Source: JBCDJG01 sp038748065
GTDB lineage: Bacteria > Pseudomonadota > Gammaproteobacteria > Pseudomonadales > Halieaceae
Length of the DNA stretch: 64,000 nucleotides
Assembly: GCA_038748065.1 (NCBI GenBank)
Contig: JBCDJG010000008.1
Span: 1-64,000 of the forward strand
Direction: 5' to 3'
Shown: positions 25,847-34,479 of the stretch, piece after piece
Layout of the letters: the number at the start of each line of letters is the position of its first letter
Position numbering within the stretch: the stretch's first letter is position 1
Translations under genes and position numbers: made by a program
The notes under the pieces: generated by a model
What the model was told of the DNA's origin: nothing
The model's database searches: none
Seen by the model: the letters and a program-made list of their open reading frames with translations, nothing else

Positions 25847-26983
25847 TTATCCAGCCGATACCGCGGCGTCCGGGCGAGCATTCAACAGTCGCGCCAGCTC
25901 ATCGGCAACACGCTCACCCATCTCCTGGGTACTGACGATACGGCAACCCCTTGTAGAGATGTCCGGGGTCCTGAAACCAGCCAGGAGTGCGGCATTACAG
26001 GCCTGCATAAGCGCGCTCGATACATCATCAAGCCCATAGCTTTCAGCGAGCAGGGTTGCCAGGCTCTGTATCTGCCCCAGTGGGTTGGCACGTTGCGTGC
26101 CGGCCAGGTCATAGGCTGCGCCGTGGGCGGTCTGATAAACCGATACTCCACCACTACCCACGTTATAGGAATAGGACATACCGCGGCTGCCCAGTAACAG
26201 GGCAGCGGCGTCGCCAATGACATCGCCGAACATATTCGGCGCAACGACCACGTCGAAGTCCTGGGCCTCGGCGATGAGCAAATAGGCGGCCGTGTCTACT
26301 TCCAGGAATCGGAGATCGATATCCGTGCCCGCCACCTCTTCAGTGGCTATGCGGCTCCAAAGCTCACTGATGGCCGGCGCCCCGCCAGGCTTGTGTACCA
26401 CGCACAAGCGCTTACGACGAAGCTTCGATACCGCAGCCGCCATTTTGACCAGGCGTCTGACCGTAGGCTCGTCATAGTGGAAACTCTGGTGCGCGCGCTC
26501 TCCGCCGGGCGTGCTCTCGGTGCGCCAGACCCCTTGGTAGAGGCCACCGACATTGTCACGGATGACGAGGACATCGACCCCGTTTACTGCCGATTCACGC
26601 AATACGCCGGTATCACTCAGAGCTGGCATAGGCCGTATGGGAACGAACTTACAGTAGATATCAAACACACGGCGCAGCTCGTAGACGAAGCGGTGGCCGC
26701 CAGGGCCACACAGCAGTGGTGCGCTGTGAGCAAAGCTCTGCCGGCAGAACTCCGTGACCTCCTCCGTCAAGGCACTACCGTATCGCTCGAGTGCGGCCCG
26801 GCCAATAGCGCCACCCGTGCTGATATCAAAGCGGAGCGTCGTTGTGCTCTCTATCGTGGCCAGAACAGGCTGACAAGCACGCAGTAGCTCGGGGCCAATC
26901 CCCTCTCCCGGCAGGATCGCAAGTGGTAATCGAGCACCGAAGTCCCTGGGCGAATGGAGTGCTAGGTCACGACTGATCGTCAT
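25847..26983 (-). CDS. Isocitrate/isopropylmalate/D-malate dehydrogenase-family enzyme
   Basis: 378 residues. The N-terminus ILPGEGIGPE and the C-terminal APNMFGDVIGDAAA with GSRGMSYSYN clearly define the beta-decarboxylating dehydrogenase family. The substrate loops are atypical: VIRDNVGGLYQG replaces the usual RENTEG or RELTGG, and the catalytic-lysine segment reads VVHKPGGAP instead of KxN. It therefore probably oxidatively decarboxylates a hydroxy-diacid other than isocitrate or isopropylmalate. It lies second in the operon, six bases before the ALDH fusion, where it could act on the acid made by that enzyme. Confidence 0.85.
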   Translation of the reverse strand: MTISRDLALHSPRDFGARLPLAILPGEGIGPELLRACQPVLATIESTTTLRFDISTGGAIGRAALERYGSALTEEVTEFCRQSFAHSAPLLCGPGGHRFVYELRRVFDIYCKFVPIRPMPALSDTGVLRESAVNGVDVLVIRDNVGGLYQGVWRTESTPGGERAHQSFHYDEPTVRRLVKMAAAVSKLRRKRLCVVHKPGGAPAISELWSRIATEEVAGTDIDLRFLEVDTAAYLLIAEAQDFDVVVAPNMFGDVIGDAAALLLGSRGMSYSYNVGSGGVSVYQTAHGAAYDLAGTQRANPLGQIQSLATLLAESYGLDDVSSALMQACNAALLAGFRTPDISTRGCRIVSTQEMGERVADELARLLNARPDAAVSAG

Positions 26984-27059
26984 TGGTCCGTCCGTTGGGG
27001 TCTTCCTCGCAATCTCTCACCGGGCACCAAGCCCGTCAAGGGCTTTATACCACCGACCA

Positions 27060-28010
27060 TCACACCAGGGTTGGCCAGAGATCATGGCGCTGACCTGCGG
27101 CGAGCCTCTCAAGCGCCTGCAAGGCGCCATCGCAGGGCGTATTGTGCAGGCGCCGTACCCTTGCCGACTGGGCGAGGCCGATCACTGCCCAGAACACCGC
27201 ATTGCGCTGTGACTCGCCTGCATCGCGGTGGCAGTCATAGCCTTCGAGGAATGCAAGTCGCTGGGTTGATGTCATCGGCCACCGGGACAGAGTCCTGACA
27301 ACATCGTAATCCAAAGGCCCCAGCGAGAGGTGCTCGTTGTCAATAACATGCAGATTACCGCCTTCGTCCTTGACGAAATTCTCTACCGTAAAGTCGGTAT
27401 GAGTCAGCCCCAAAGACGCCTGCAAGGGCCGCTCAGATACGGCCAGGGCGCGCAGCCTGTCTACGACTGTTTGCGACAGGGCAGCGCACGAGCCGAGCAG
27501 CGCCAGATTGCTATTGAGCTTGTTCAACATGTCGTCGACTGACGTCGGTGGCAGACCGCTTTTATGTTCGAACACCGGCAGGGTGTGGATGCGGCCCAAT
27601 AGATCACCCGCCCACCGGCATAGTTCGACCGTAGTATCCGCCGGCGTGAGGCCAAGGCCGGCAATCCAGGTCTCAAGCCAGCTACCGCCGAGCGAGTCAA
27701 TAACCGCGTTCACAGGCAAGCCTTCCAGGTAAGGCAGCAACAGTGTCGCCATGCGGCAACGCTCCGCTGTTCGAAAGCTCCGCCCCTTGAGAATCAGGCC
27801 ACTGGTGAAAGTGAGCTTGAAGCTGGCTCGAAGCTGCCGTTCAGAGCGGATCGACGTCAGTTCATCAACCGCTGAAAGGGGTGAGGGCTGCCGCGCCACC
27901 AGCGCCGCCAGATCCGGGGTGAAGTTTTGATGCTGCGAAATCACGACAGCACGGGCGGGTGGGCAAGCATGGTCTTTTGTTAGCTCGAGCGGCGTTTTCG
28001 ACGCGATCAT
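27060..28010 (-). CDS. Aminoglycoside/choline-kinase-fold phosphotransferase
   Basis: 316 residues. It has the kinase catalytic loop LTHTDFTVENFV (H-x-D-x4-N) and a metal-binding VIDNEHL (an Asp in the IDxE position) with the usual downstream GPLDYDV. This is the APH/choline-kinase fold, which phosphorylates small amines, alcohols or sugars. The N-terminal lobe is short, so resistance function is not implied. It is the first gene of the five-gene minus-strand operon, 76 bases before the next gene. It faces the hydrolase gene at 28231 across a divergent intergenic region. Confidence 0.8.
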   Translation of the reverse strand: MIASKTPLELTKDHACPPARAVVISQHQNFTPDLAALVARQPSPLSAVDELTSIRSERQLRASFKLTFTSGLILKGRSFRTAERCRMATLLLPYLEGLPVNAVIDSLGGSWLETWIAGLGLTPADTTVELCRWAGDLLGRIHTLPVFEHKSGLPPTSVDDMLNKLNSNLALLGSCAALSQTVVDRLRALAVSERPLQASLGLTHTDFTVENFVKDEGGNLHVIDNEHLSLGPLDYDVVRTLSRWPMTSTQRLAFLEGYDCHRDAGESQRNAVFWAVIGLAQSARVRRLHNTPCDGALQALERLAAGQRHDLWPTLV

Positions 28011-28143
28011 CTAAGCAAAGGGGCGAGGAAAAAGCAAAATGCTCGGCGTCAGGCGAAGTGGTGCCGATGTCGGCACGGGCATAGAGGTTCGCGAAAGACT
28101 ATGTGCGAGGGCGCATCGCATGAAGCGGCCCCTGCGCATTTCT

Positions 28144-28194
28144 CTGAACACAAAGTGTATTTCTCTTAACATAAAGGTAGTGTATCGTGTTCAG
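28144..28194. promoter_or_regulatory. Inverted repeat in the divergent promoter region
   Basis: CTGAACAC (28144-28151) and its exact reverse complement GTGTTCAG (28187-28194) flank 35 bases that also hold ACACAAAGTGT and the motif at 28165-28180. It lies between the kinase and hydrolase genes, 36 bases before the hydrolase ATG. The paired arms fit a regulator-binding region acting on the divergent pair. The regulator is unknown. Confidence 0.5.
28165..28180 (+). promoter_or_regulatory. Regulon motif copy, close to CTTAACGTAAAG
   Basis: CTTAACATAAAGGTAG matches CTTAACGTAAAG with one change. It lies 50 bases before the hydrolase start and within the inverted repeat. Related copies precede the symporter, the penicillin-acylase gene and the TonB receptor. 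Confidence 0.5.
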
Positions 28195-28230
28195 GGTACA
28201 CATCACGCGAGATACACAGGACAACACACG

Positions 28231-29871
28231 ATGGCTGATCCAATTCGCCCCGCGCATTCACTCACAACGCGCTTGCTTTTAGTCTGGGCGCTACTTTCAG
28301 GCGCGGCAAGCGCTGTTGCACAGCCCAGTGAAGAGTCAGCGGGCTCCCTTGAGGGACAGCTACTTCTGACGCCAGACGTTTTTCGCGCTCCCGATGGCAG
28401 CGAGATCGACGGCGAGCGCGGCTTGTTTTTCGTGAAGGAGAATCGCGCCAATCCTGATTCCCGGCTCATAGCCTTCCATTTCATCAGGTTCCCGGCACAG
28501 AACGCGACCAACAATTCGCCCATTTTCCTGGTGCCTGGGGGCCCCGGCAGCGAGTATCGCTTTGATACGGCACCACGAATCGCGATGGCCAATTTTTTCT
28601 CCAGGAACCAGGATGCGGTGGTCATCAGCCAGCGGGGCAACCCCTCTTCGCCCGGCCTGGTGCCGAACCTTCGCTTTCGTGCTGACCGCTCGTATCCGCT
28701 CGATACGCCTGCGTCGGTCACAGCTATGATGGCGAGAGCCGGCGCATCCTACGAAGCAGGCCTCAATGACTGGCGGGAGCGCGGTGTTGACGTTGCGGGC
28801 TACGACATCATTAACATTGTTGATGACGTGTACGAGCTTCGCGCGGCCCTGGGCTACGATAAAATGTCCCTGCGCGGCTGCTCTTTTGGATCACACTTCA
28901 GCTTCTCTTATCTCAAGCGCTGGCCGGAAACTGTCGATCGCGCCCTGCTCAGCGGTGTAGAGCCCATTGATTATGGCTACGACAGCGCCGAGTTTCTGTG
29001 GAAGTCCATGGAGCGGCTCGCGGCACAGGCCGATGCCGATGAAGACCTGCAGCCCTTCCTGCCCGAGGGCGGGCTGATGGCAGCACTGGAGTCCGTGTAT
29101 GCGAAGCTGGAAAGCGGGCCGATGACTGTTACCGTACCCGACCCGGCTAGCGGCGCCCAGGTGGATGTTGTCATCGGGCCCGATGATCTGCGCATGGGCG
29201 CAATCCGCTCGCTCGGCCAGTTCGGCCCCCGAGATGACACCGAAAACCTGACGCTCTGGCCTCAGTTCATCCTGGATATGTATGAAGGTGATTTCCGCGT
29301 GCTGGCGTCTGTCGCGCTACAAAGCCGCATGGGCGAAGACAACAGCAAGCTCATGACTCTTCTGATAGACAATTCGCTGGGCATTTCCGAGGCGCGTGAT
29401 GCGAAACTGCTGGCCGAAGAGGAGCGCCGCTTTGTTGATCCCAACTGGTGGTACCGCAGCACCCGTGAACTCAGCGCTGCGCCCGTCATTGACGACGCCT
29501 TCCGCGCAGACTGGACCATTGATATTCCGGTAATTCTTGTGTCTGGCGACCTCGACTGGTCCACGCCTATTGAGAATGCGCAGGCCGGCGCATCGCAACT
29601 CGCCCGTGGCAAACTCGTCACCGTCGAGGGCGGCACACACTGCCCGATGCACCGGCAAGATCAGCTGCCGGGCCAGTTTCCACAGATCAACGACCAAATC
29701 GGCGCGTTCCTGACCGAGGAGTTTGCGGATGACGCGGCTATCGACCGCTACATTACTGCGCTGCCAGACACCGTCACGCTGCAAGGCCTCGACTTCAAGC
29801 CGGCGGATGAGGTGAACGTCTACGACATCATGTTCCGTTGCTTCACCCAGGACCAGTGTGACCTGGATTAA
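28231..29871 (+). CDS. Exported alpha/beta hydrolase (S33 peptidase-like)
   Basis: 546 residues from ATG at 28231; a longer frame upstream has no family similarity and includes the regulatory motif. A signal peptide lies at about residues 1-31 (LLLVWALLSGAASAVAQ). The oxyanion block FLVPGGPGSE leads to the nucleophile elbow GCS218FG, with the acid in VSGDLDWSTP and the His in EGGTHCPMH. The spacing and a large cap domain resemble S33-type proline iminopeptidase/esterases. It likely cleaves a peptide, amide or ester bond in the periplasm. It is the first hydrolase in a region full of them. Confidence 0.86.
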   Translation: MADPIRPAHSLTTRLLLVWALLSGAASAVAQPSEESAGSLEGQLLLTPDVFRAPDGSEIDGERGLFFVKENRANPDSRLIAFHFIRFPAQNATNNSPIFLVPGGPGSEYRFDTAPRIAMANFFSRNQDAVVISQRGNPSSPGLVPNLRFRADRSYPLDTPASVTAMMARAGASYEAGLNDWRERGVDVAGYDIINIVDDVYELRAALGYDKMSLRGCSFGSHFSFSYLKRWPETVDRALLSGVEPIDYGYDSAEFLWKSMERLAAQADADEDLQPFLPEGGLMAALESVYAKLESGPMTVTVPDPASGAQVDVVIGPDDLRMGAIRSLGQFGPRDDTENLTLWPQFILDMYEGDFRVLASVALQSRMGEDNSKLMTLLIDNSLGISEARDAKLLAEEERRFVDPNWWYRSTRELSAAPVIDDAFRADWTIDIPVILVSGDLDWSTPIENAQAGASQLARGKLVTVEGGTHCPMHRQDQLPGQFPQINDQIGAFLTEEFADDAAIDRYITALPDTVTLQGLDFKPADEVNVYDIMFRCFTQDQCDLD

Positions 29872-29940
29872 CTTCCTGATGCCTGCCTGCCGAGCCGCTG
29901 CGTCCGCCGGGCGCGCCTCGGACCTGGGCTATCCTGGTTG

Positions 29941-30010
29941 TTAGAGCCAGAACCTTAGAGCAAGGACCTTAGAGCCAGAACCTTAGAGTCCAGTCCCTAG
30001 AGCCATGGCA
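29941..30010. repeat. 14-bp tandem repeat, about five copies
   Basis: Units of 14 bases run head to tail: TTAGAGCCAGAACC at 29941 and 29969, TTAGAGCAAGGACC at 29955, TTAGAGTCCAGTCC at 29983, and a fifth, diverged copy that begins at 29997 inside the stop codon and end of the serine hydrolase gene. Copies one and three are identical. It lies between two convergent genes. It may be slippage-prone or act at transcript ends; no hairpin is obvious. Confidence 0.8.
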
Positions 30011-31976
30011 ACTGCAGCCCGACCAGGTCGAACGTGATCAGGAAGGGTATGGCTACCAGTGCGCTCAGTGCAATCAGCGCATAGTGCAAGCGCCGGACGC
30101 CACCTCTGAGACCGGCGCCCCAATAGCCGTCTCTAAAGCTGGCATAGGCGCAGTAGGGCATCAGCAAGCAACACAGGAACAGCGCATTCGAGGCGAGCAC
30201 GACAATCCAGAAGCGCGTCTCTCCGGCCACCGTGCGGTAGTCACCGATGTGTTTGATCAGATCCTGGGTATCGAAGAAGCCAAAAGCTCCCAGGCCGATA
30301 GCAACGAAACTGAGCACAATGAGCGTTGGCAGCAGAGCCGCTAGTCGCTGCCTTCTGGCCGAGCGTGGCCAGCGCAGGCCAGTCATCCCAGACAGCGATA
30401 GCAGTAGCAGTGGCGCCAGGGCAAGGCCGAAGTTCTGCGGGCTATCTAGCCAGCCGGTCTTACCCAGCGCACTCCAGCTACCGGTTGAGATACGCGCAAC
30501 AAGGCCATTTTCGTCGCGCATGAACGCCGCCCTCTTTGCCGGGTCGCCCTGGTGCTGGAAGAGGTCGGGAGCCACCTCCAGGTAAGGGCCCTGCCCGCCT
30601 ACCCTGAGCCCACCCTCAGGATGCTCGGATACGGCGAATTGATGGGCACCCCTGAGGAGTCTCAGTACATTGCCTTCAACGGACCGGTAGGATACGTAGT
30701 ATCCGGCGTAGTCTGTGAGCGGATGCCGCTCAGCCTCCGCCAATACGGGTAGCGACGCATGCTCCTCCAAAGGGCCAATGATCGCTTCGACCAGGGCGTC
30801 AAAGACTGCAGCTGAATTCAGTGGGCCGGCGGTACAGCAGCCGCTGCTCGGCTGCATGCGCGCTGGCGCAAGCAGCTGGCCCAGGTTTTCGCCCAGCGTC
30901 AGCAGCTTGGGCGCCGCCACCACAGCGATGAAGATACCTGCATTACTATCAGGCAGCACGACGAAGCTGTTGGTATAGCCCTCAAGGCCGCAGCCATGGC
31001 TCGCCATGCGCTCGCCATTCAGCGTATTCGTTGCGAACTGCAAACCCAGCCCCGGCAAACCGGGGTGGTTAGTCACCTGCTGAGTATGCATCGCCACAAA
31101 AGTCTCAGGGGCCAGGATGGGCGCTGGAGCAGCGCGCCCCTCATCGGCATGGGCAACGAGGAATTTCGCCATATCGTTGGGGGTAGCAACAACCCCACCA
31201 GACGGAGCATAAAGTGGATGTTTGGGTATGTACTTCACCGCCTCCGTGCTGCCGTCGGGATAAAACCGATAGGGCAAGGCAAGTCGCTCCGGTGCACCCA
31301 TTTCGAAGTGATACAACGACCTGCTCATCCCCAGAGGATCGAAAATCAGTTCCTGCAAGTACTCCCTCACCGTCTTGCCGGTGAGGTCCTCGATCAGCAG
31401 GCCCTGAATGGCCAGGGCAGCATTAGCGTAGGACGACACGATACCGGGCGCCACCGTCTGCGATGGCATACGCCGCTCGATGTCAGCCAGGCTGGAGCGC
31501 TCCGGCACATCGCGGTCTGTTCCGGCCCCGTAGGCCGCAGCGCCATACCCTGCGCGGTGCGTCATCAAATCCCGGATCGTGATGTCTTCGCCGTCATAAG
31601 CCGGGAGTTGAATACGTTTCAGATAGCGGTTGGCAGGGTCAGATAGGGCCTCTATCGCGCCCGTCTCCCAGAGCTTTGCCGTGGCCGTAGCAGTGAACAG
31701 CTTGGAATTGGAGCATACGCGGACACGTGTTTCTGCCGGGTCAAAGGCAACATCCTTGCCAAAGTCTTCGTAACCGTAGCCCCTGGAAAACACCAGCTGC
31801 CCGTCCTGCACGACGGAAATACCGGCGCCGCTGAGGTTTCGCAGCGCTAGCTGCTCATCAAAATAGGCACTGCCCCAGGCTTCCAGCGCCGCTGGATCAA
31901 GCTCAACCCGGGCGGCACCGTGCTGCGCGACGGCAAAACTGGCTGCCAATACAAGTGTGGACAGCAGGGCTTTCAT
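29997..31976 (-). CDS. Serine hydrolase, beta-lactamase fold, with C-terminal membrane domain
   Basis: 659 residues. A signal peptide (residues 1-22) is followed by a beta-lactamase/PBP4*-like domain with the S89-N-S-K92 motif (CSNSKLF) and a Tyr motif, SSYANAALA, near residue 180. A linker then leads to a C-terminal part from about 500 to 659 with four hydrophobic helices. The fold belongs to class C-like serine hydrolases, and the membrane part suggests the catalytic domain faces the periplasm. The last codons overlap a 14-base tandem repeat. It diverges from the sodium/solute symporter gene at 32126. Confidence 0.85.
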   Translation of the reverse strand: MKALLSTLVLAASFAVAQHGAARVELDPAALEAWGSAYFDEQLALRNLSGAGISVVQDGQLVFSRGYGYEDFGKDVAFDPAETRVRVCSNSKLFTATATAKLWETGAIEALSDPANRYLKRIQLPAYDGEDITIRDLMTHRAGYGAAAYGAGTDRDVPERSSLADIERRMPSQTVAPGIVSSYANAALAIQGLLIEDLTGKTVREYLQELIFDPLGMSRSLYHFEMGAPERLALPYRFYPDGSTEAVKYIPKHPLYAPSGGVVATPNDMAKFLVAHADEGRAAPAPILAPETFVAMHTQQVTNHPGLPGLGLQFATNTLNGERMASHGCGLEGYTNSFVVLPDSNAGIFIAVVAAPKLLTLGENLGQLLAPARMQPSSGCCTAGPLNSAAVFDALVEAIIGPLEEHASLPVLAEAERHPLTDYAGYYVSYRSVEGNVLRLLRGAHQFAVSEHPEGGLRVGGQGPYLEVAPDLFQHQGDPAKRAAFMRDENGLVARISTGSWSALGKTGWLDSPQNFGLALAPLLLLSLSGMTGLRWPRSARRQRLAALLPTLIVLSFVAIGLGAFGFFDTQDLIKHIGDYRTVAGETRFWIVVLASNALFLCCLLMPYCAYASFRDGYWGAGLRGGVRRLHYALIALSALVAIPFLITFDLVGLQLPWL

Positions 31977-32093
31977 AAAGATTCGGGTTTCATCGAGATT
32001 CGGCCTTCATAGAGAGGAACTCGCCGGTGAGCGCTCTTGGACAATGATGCCCAATTCGGTGACACTCTGGCTGCAATGCTTTATAGCTTATAT

Positions 32094-32109
32094 CTCAACG
32101 TAAAGATAG
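32094..32109 (+). promoter_or_regulatory. Regulon motif copy before the symporter
   Basis: CTCAACGTAAAGATAG, with AACGTAAAGATA in common with the reverse complement of the copy at 60289-60304. It ends 16 bases before the symporter ATG and about 118 bases from the divergent serine hydrolase start, so it could control both. Confidence 0.5.
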
Positions 32110-32125
32110 TACAGGCCGCCCCGGC

Positions 32126-33562
32126 ATGACCCTCGACACAGGCGGCATGGCGCTGGTACTGGTCTATATGCTCTCGCTGCTGGCCATAGGATTCTGGGCA
32201 CGTCGGGCCCGGCAAGAATCCAGTCTGAAGGACTACTATCTCGCGGGCGGCTCACTCGGTTCAGTAGGCCTGTTCTTCACGCTCTACGCCACCCAGTACA
32301 GCGGCAACTCGTTTTTCGCTTTGCCGGGCAAGGCCTACCGCGATGGCATGCTCGCGGGCGCTTTTATCTTCGGCGTTATGGGCATCGTGCTGGTATACCA
32401 GCTCTACGCGCCGCGCATGAAGACCCTTGCCGACGAACAGCGCTTTATCTCAGTAGGTGACTTCATCAGCTGGCGCTATCGCAGCGACGCCTTGTTGCTG
32501 GCAGTCAACCTGGTGCTCGCGCTTACGCTCGTGACATTCATACTTGGCAACCTAAAAGCGATCGGCCTGCTACTGGTCAGCGTCAGCGGCGGCCTGCTTA
32601 CCTTTGCACCCGCAGTTTTGCTGGTCTGCCTGATTATGGCCATTTACGAGGCTCTGGGCGGGCTGCGTGGCGTGGTGTGGACGGATACGGTGCAAGGACT
32701 GATGCTAATGGGCGGCAGCTTGCTGGTATTCCTCTTTTTGCAGGCTACGTCACAGGGCGCCGATATCGCCGAGCCGAACCGCTTGCTGGAGGCCGGCATC
32801 GGCTTCTTTGCCCAGCCACTCGCGGCATCTCAGTTCGTCAGTCTGGTGCTGCTGATCGCACTGGGTGCCGCCATGTACCCTCAGGCCATCCAACGTATTT
32901 ACGCGGCCCGCGATGTGCGCACGCTGCAGCGTTCTTACCGGCTCATGTTCTTCATGCCACTGGTCACCACGCTGCCGCTGTTCCTGATCGGCATGAGCGC
33001 TGCCCAGTGGTTCCCCGGCCTGGACAGAGCGGGTAGCGAGCAGGTGGTTATCCGGGCGATTGATACACTCCTCTACGATCAGCCTGGCCTTGGCTGGCTG
33101 ATGGCGCTGTACATCGGAGCGGCTATCGCCGCGATCATGTCGACGATCGATTCAGCGCTGCTGACTTTGGGGTCAATCATCAGCAAGGACATTATCATGA
33201 AGCGGCGGCCCACCCTCGATGATGCTGGACTACATCGATTTAGCCGTCGACTAACCTGGGTACTGATGGCCTTGATGGCGGTCCTGGCGATCACACTCCC
33301 ACAAACGATATGGGCACTATTGGTTCTGAAACTGGAACTGGTCATCCAGGTGTTCCCTGCCATCGTATTCGGATTACGCAGCTCGCGTTTGCAGGCCGCG
33401 CCAGTGCTTGCTGGTCTACTCGCTGGATGCACCACCGCCGCCCTCTTGCGAATCAGCCCTGACTGGGGTGGCTTCTGGGGTGTCCAGGACGGCCTGTGGG
33501 CCTTTGCGGTTAATCTCATCGTGCTGATCAGCTTGCAGTCGCGCATGAGCCGACGAGCATAA
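32126..33562 (+). CDS. Sodium:solute symporter (SSS family)
   Basis: 478 residues with about 13 hydrophobic helices. The N-terminus has the SSS hallmark FWARRARQESSLKDYYLAGGSLG, here recognised in its parts (RRARQ and DYYLAGGS), and later YATQYSGNSFF and a region around residue 240 typical of the PutP/PanF family. It likely imports a small organic substrate with sodium, in step with the hydrolases around it. A motif copy and a divergent serine hydrolase gene lie upstream. The transported compound cannot be named. Confidence 0.9.
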   Translation: MTLDTGGMALVLVYMLSLLAIGFWARRARQESSLKDYYLAGGSLGSVGLFFTLYATQYSGNSFFALPGKAYRDGMLAGAFIFGVMGIVLVYQLYAPRMKTLADEQRFISVGDFISWRYRSDALLLAVNLVLALTLVTFILGNLKAIGLLLVSVSGGLLTFAPAVLLVCLIMAIYEALGGLRGVVWTDTVQGLMLMGGSLLVFLFLQATSQGADIAEPNRLLEAGIGFFAQPLAASQFVSLVLLIALGAAMYPQAIQRIYAARDVRTLQRSYRLMFFMPLVTTLPLFLIGMSAAQWFPGLDRAGSEQVVIRAIDTLLYDQPGLGWLMALYIGAAIAAIMSTIDSALLTLGSIISKDIIMKRRPTLDDAGLHRFSRRLTWVLMALMAVLAITLPQTIWALLVLKLELVIQVFPAIVFGLRSSRLQAAPVLAGLLAGCTTAALLRISPDWGGFWGVQDGLWAFAVNLIVLISLQSRMSRRA

Positions 33563-33565
33563 ATT

Positions 33566-33584
33566 AATGAGAACTGTTATCATT
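33566..33584. promoter_or_regulatory. Fur-box-like palindrome before the siderophore-interacting gene
   Basis: The 19-base AATGAGAACTGTTATCATT pairs with itself at eight of nine positions around a central T, and shares the ATGA/TCAT pattern of Fur sites. It lies right after the symporter stop and 33 bases before the siderophore-interacting gene. It points to iron-repressed expression. Confidence 0.65.
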
Positions 33585-33617
33585 TAGGCAGTTTTCACCG
33601 CGTAGAGGATATGACTC

Positions 33618-34355
33618 ATGGCGAAGGCCGTGCGCAGAGTACGTGTTGCCGAAAAACAGAGCCTGACGCCGAATATGACCCGGCTTCACATCACCGGAGA
33701 ATCGCTGAGCGATTTTCCCACGGGCTTTGATGGAGGCTACGTCAAGTTCCTGTTTGAATCGGAGGCCGAGAAGACTGTCAGGTCCTTCACTATCCGGCAC
33801 TTTGATGCGCAGGCGCCACGGCTCACCATCGATATGGTCGCCCATGGGGATGCGGGTCCAGCGGCGCGCTGGGCCAGCCAGGTTAGCGCCGGCGACAGCA
33901 TCGACATGATGGGCCCCGGCGCAGTGAAGCCGGTCAACCTCGACGCAGACTGGTTCATTCTAGCGGGCGATATGAGCGCCCTGCCGGCAATTTGTGTCAA
34001 CCTCGAACGACTGCCGCCAGACGCGCGGGGCCACGTCGTCCTCGAGGTGATCGATGAAGCAGATCAACTGCCACTTGAGCTCCCCGAGGGCGTACAAGTG
34101 CATTGGGTGGTCAACCCTGATCCGGAGCGTGCGAATAGCCTGCTGGAGGATGCGGTCATGGCGCTGCCCTGGCAGGACGGCCAGGTGGCCGTTTGGGTTG
34201 CCGGCGAATTTAGCGCCTCGCGGGCATTGCGGCAGTACTTTCGCCACAAACGCCAGCTGAATCGCGATTTTCTCTATATCAGCTGCTACTGGAAAATCGG
34301 CGTCACAGACGAGGGTATGAAAGCGGCCAAGAGGGCGGATACAGAAGCGTGGTAA
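33618..34355 (+). CDS. Siderophore-interacting protein (SIP/ViuB ferric reductase)
   Basis: 245 residues. The FAD-binding motif is RSFTIRHFD at about residues 55-63, with an N-terminal barrel (VRVAEKQSLTPNMTRLHITG), an NAD(P)-domain strand FILAGDMSALPAI, and the C-terminal WVAGE block and YWKIGVTDE. This is the SIP (ViuB) group, which releases iron from siderophores by reducing ferric to ferrous iron with NAD(P)H. A Fur-like palindrome lies just upstream, so regulation by iron is likely. No siderophore receptor or synthesis gene is adjacent. Confidence 0.92.
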   Translation: MAKAVRRVRVAEKQSLTPNMTRLHITGESLSDFPTGFDGGYVKFLFESEAEKTVRSFTIRHFDAQAPRLTIDMVAHGDAGPAARWASQVSAGDSIDMMGPGAVKPVNLDADWFILAGDMSALPAICVNLERLPPDARGHVVLEVIDEADQLPLELPEGVQVHWVVNPDPERANSLLEDAVMALPWQDGQVAVWVAGEFSASRALRQYFRHKRQLNRDFLYISCYWKIGVTDEGMKAAKRADTEAW

Positions 34356-34479
34356 TGACGTGGAACGGCGCGCCGCCTATCAGCTAACGAGCGGCTCGCC
34401 TGCCCCGGCTCTCATGGACAAGCTATCTGCCGCTACGGTATCGTTATTTCAGGCCCCACGATAACTACACCTTGCTTCA

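Noticed and set aside
27060..28010. Antibiotic resistance gene (aminoglycoside phosphotransferase)
   Set aside because: The catalytic loop is that of the APH fold, but the operon context and diverged IDNE motif point to a metabolic kinase. Resistance is not supported.
28039..28230. A 64-codon extension of the exported hydrolase
   Set aside because: The signal peptide starts with the ATG at 28231, and the extension would cover the inverted repeat and regulon motif.
29941..30010. CRISPR-like short repeats
   Set aside because: The repeats are contiguous with no spacers, only 14 bases long, and no cas gene is nearby. They are a tandem repeat.
33079..33546. Antisense frame within the symporter gene
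   Set aside because: The symporter has the SSS signature over its full length. The antisense frame has no recognisable motif.
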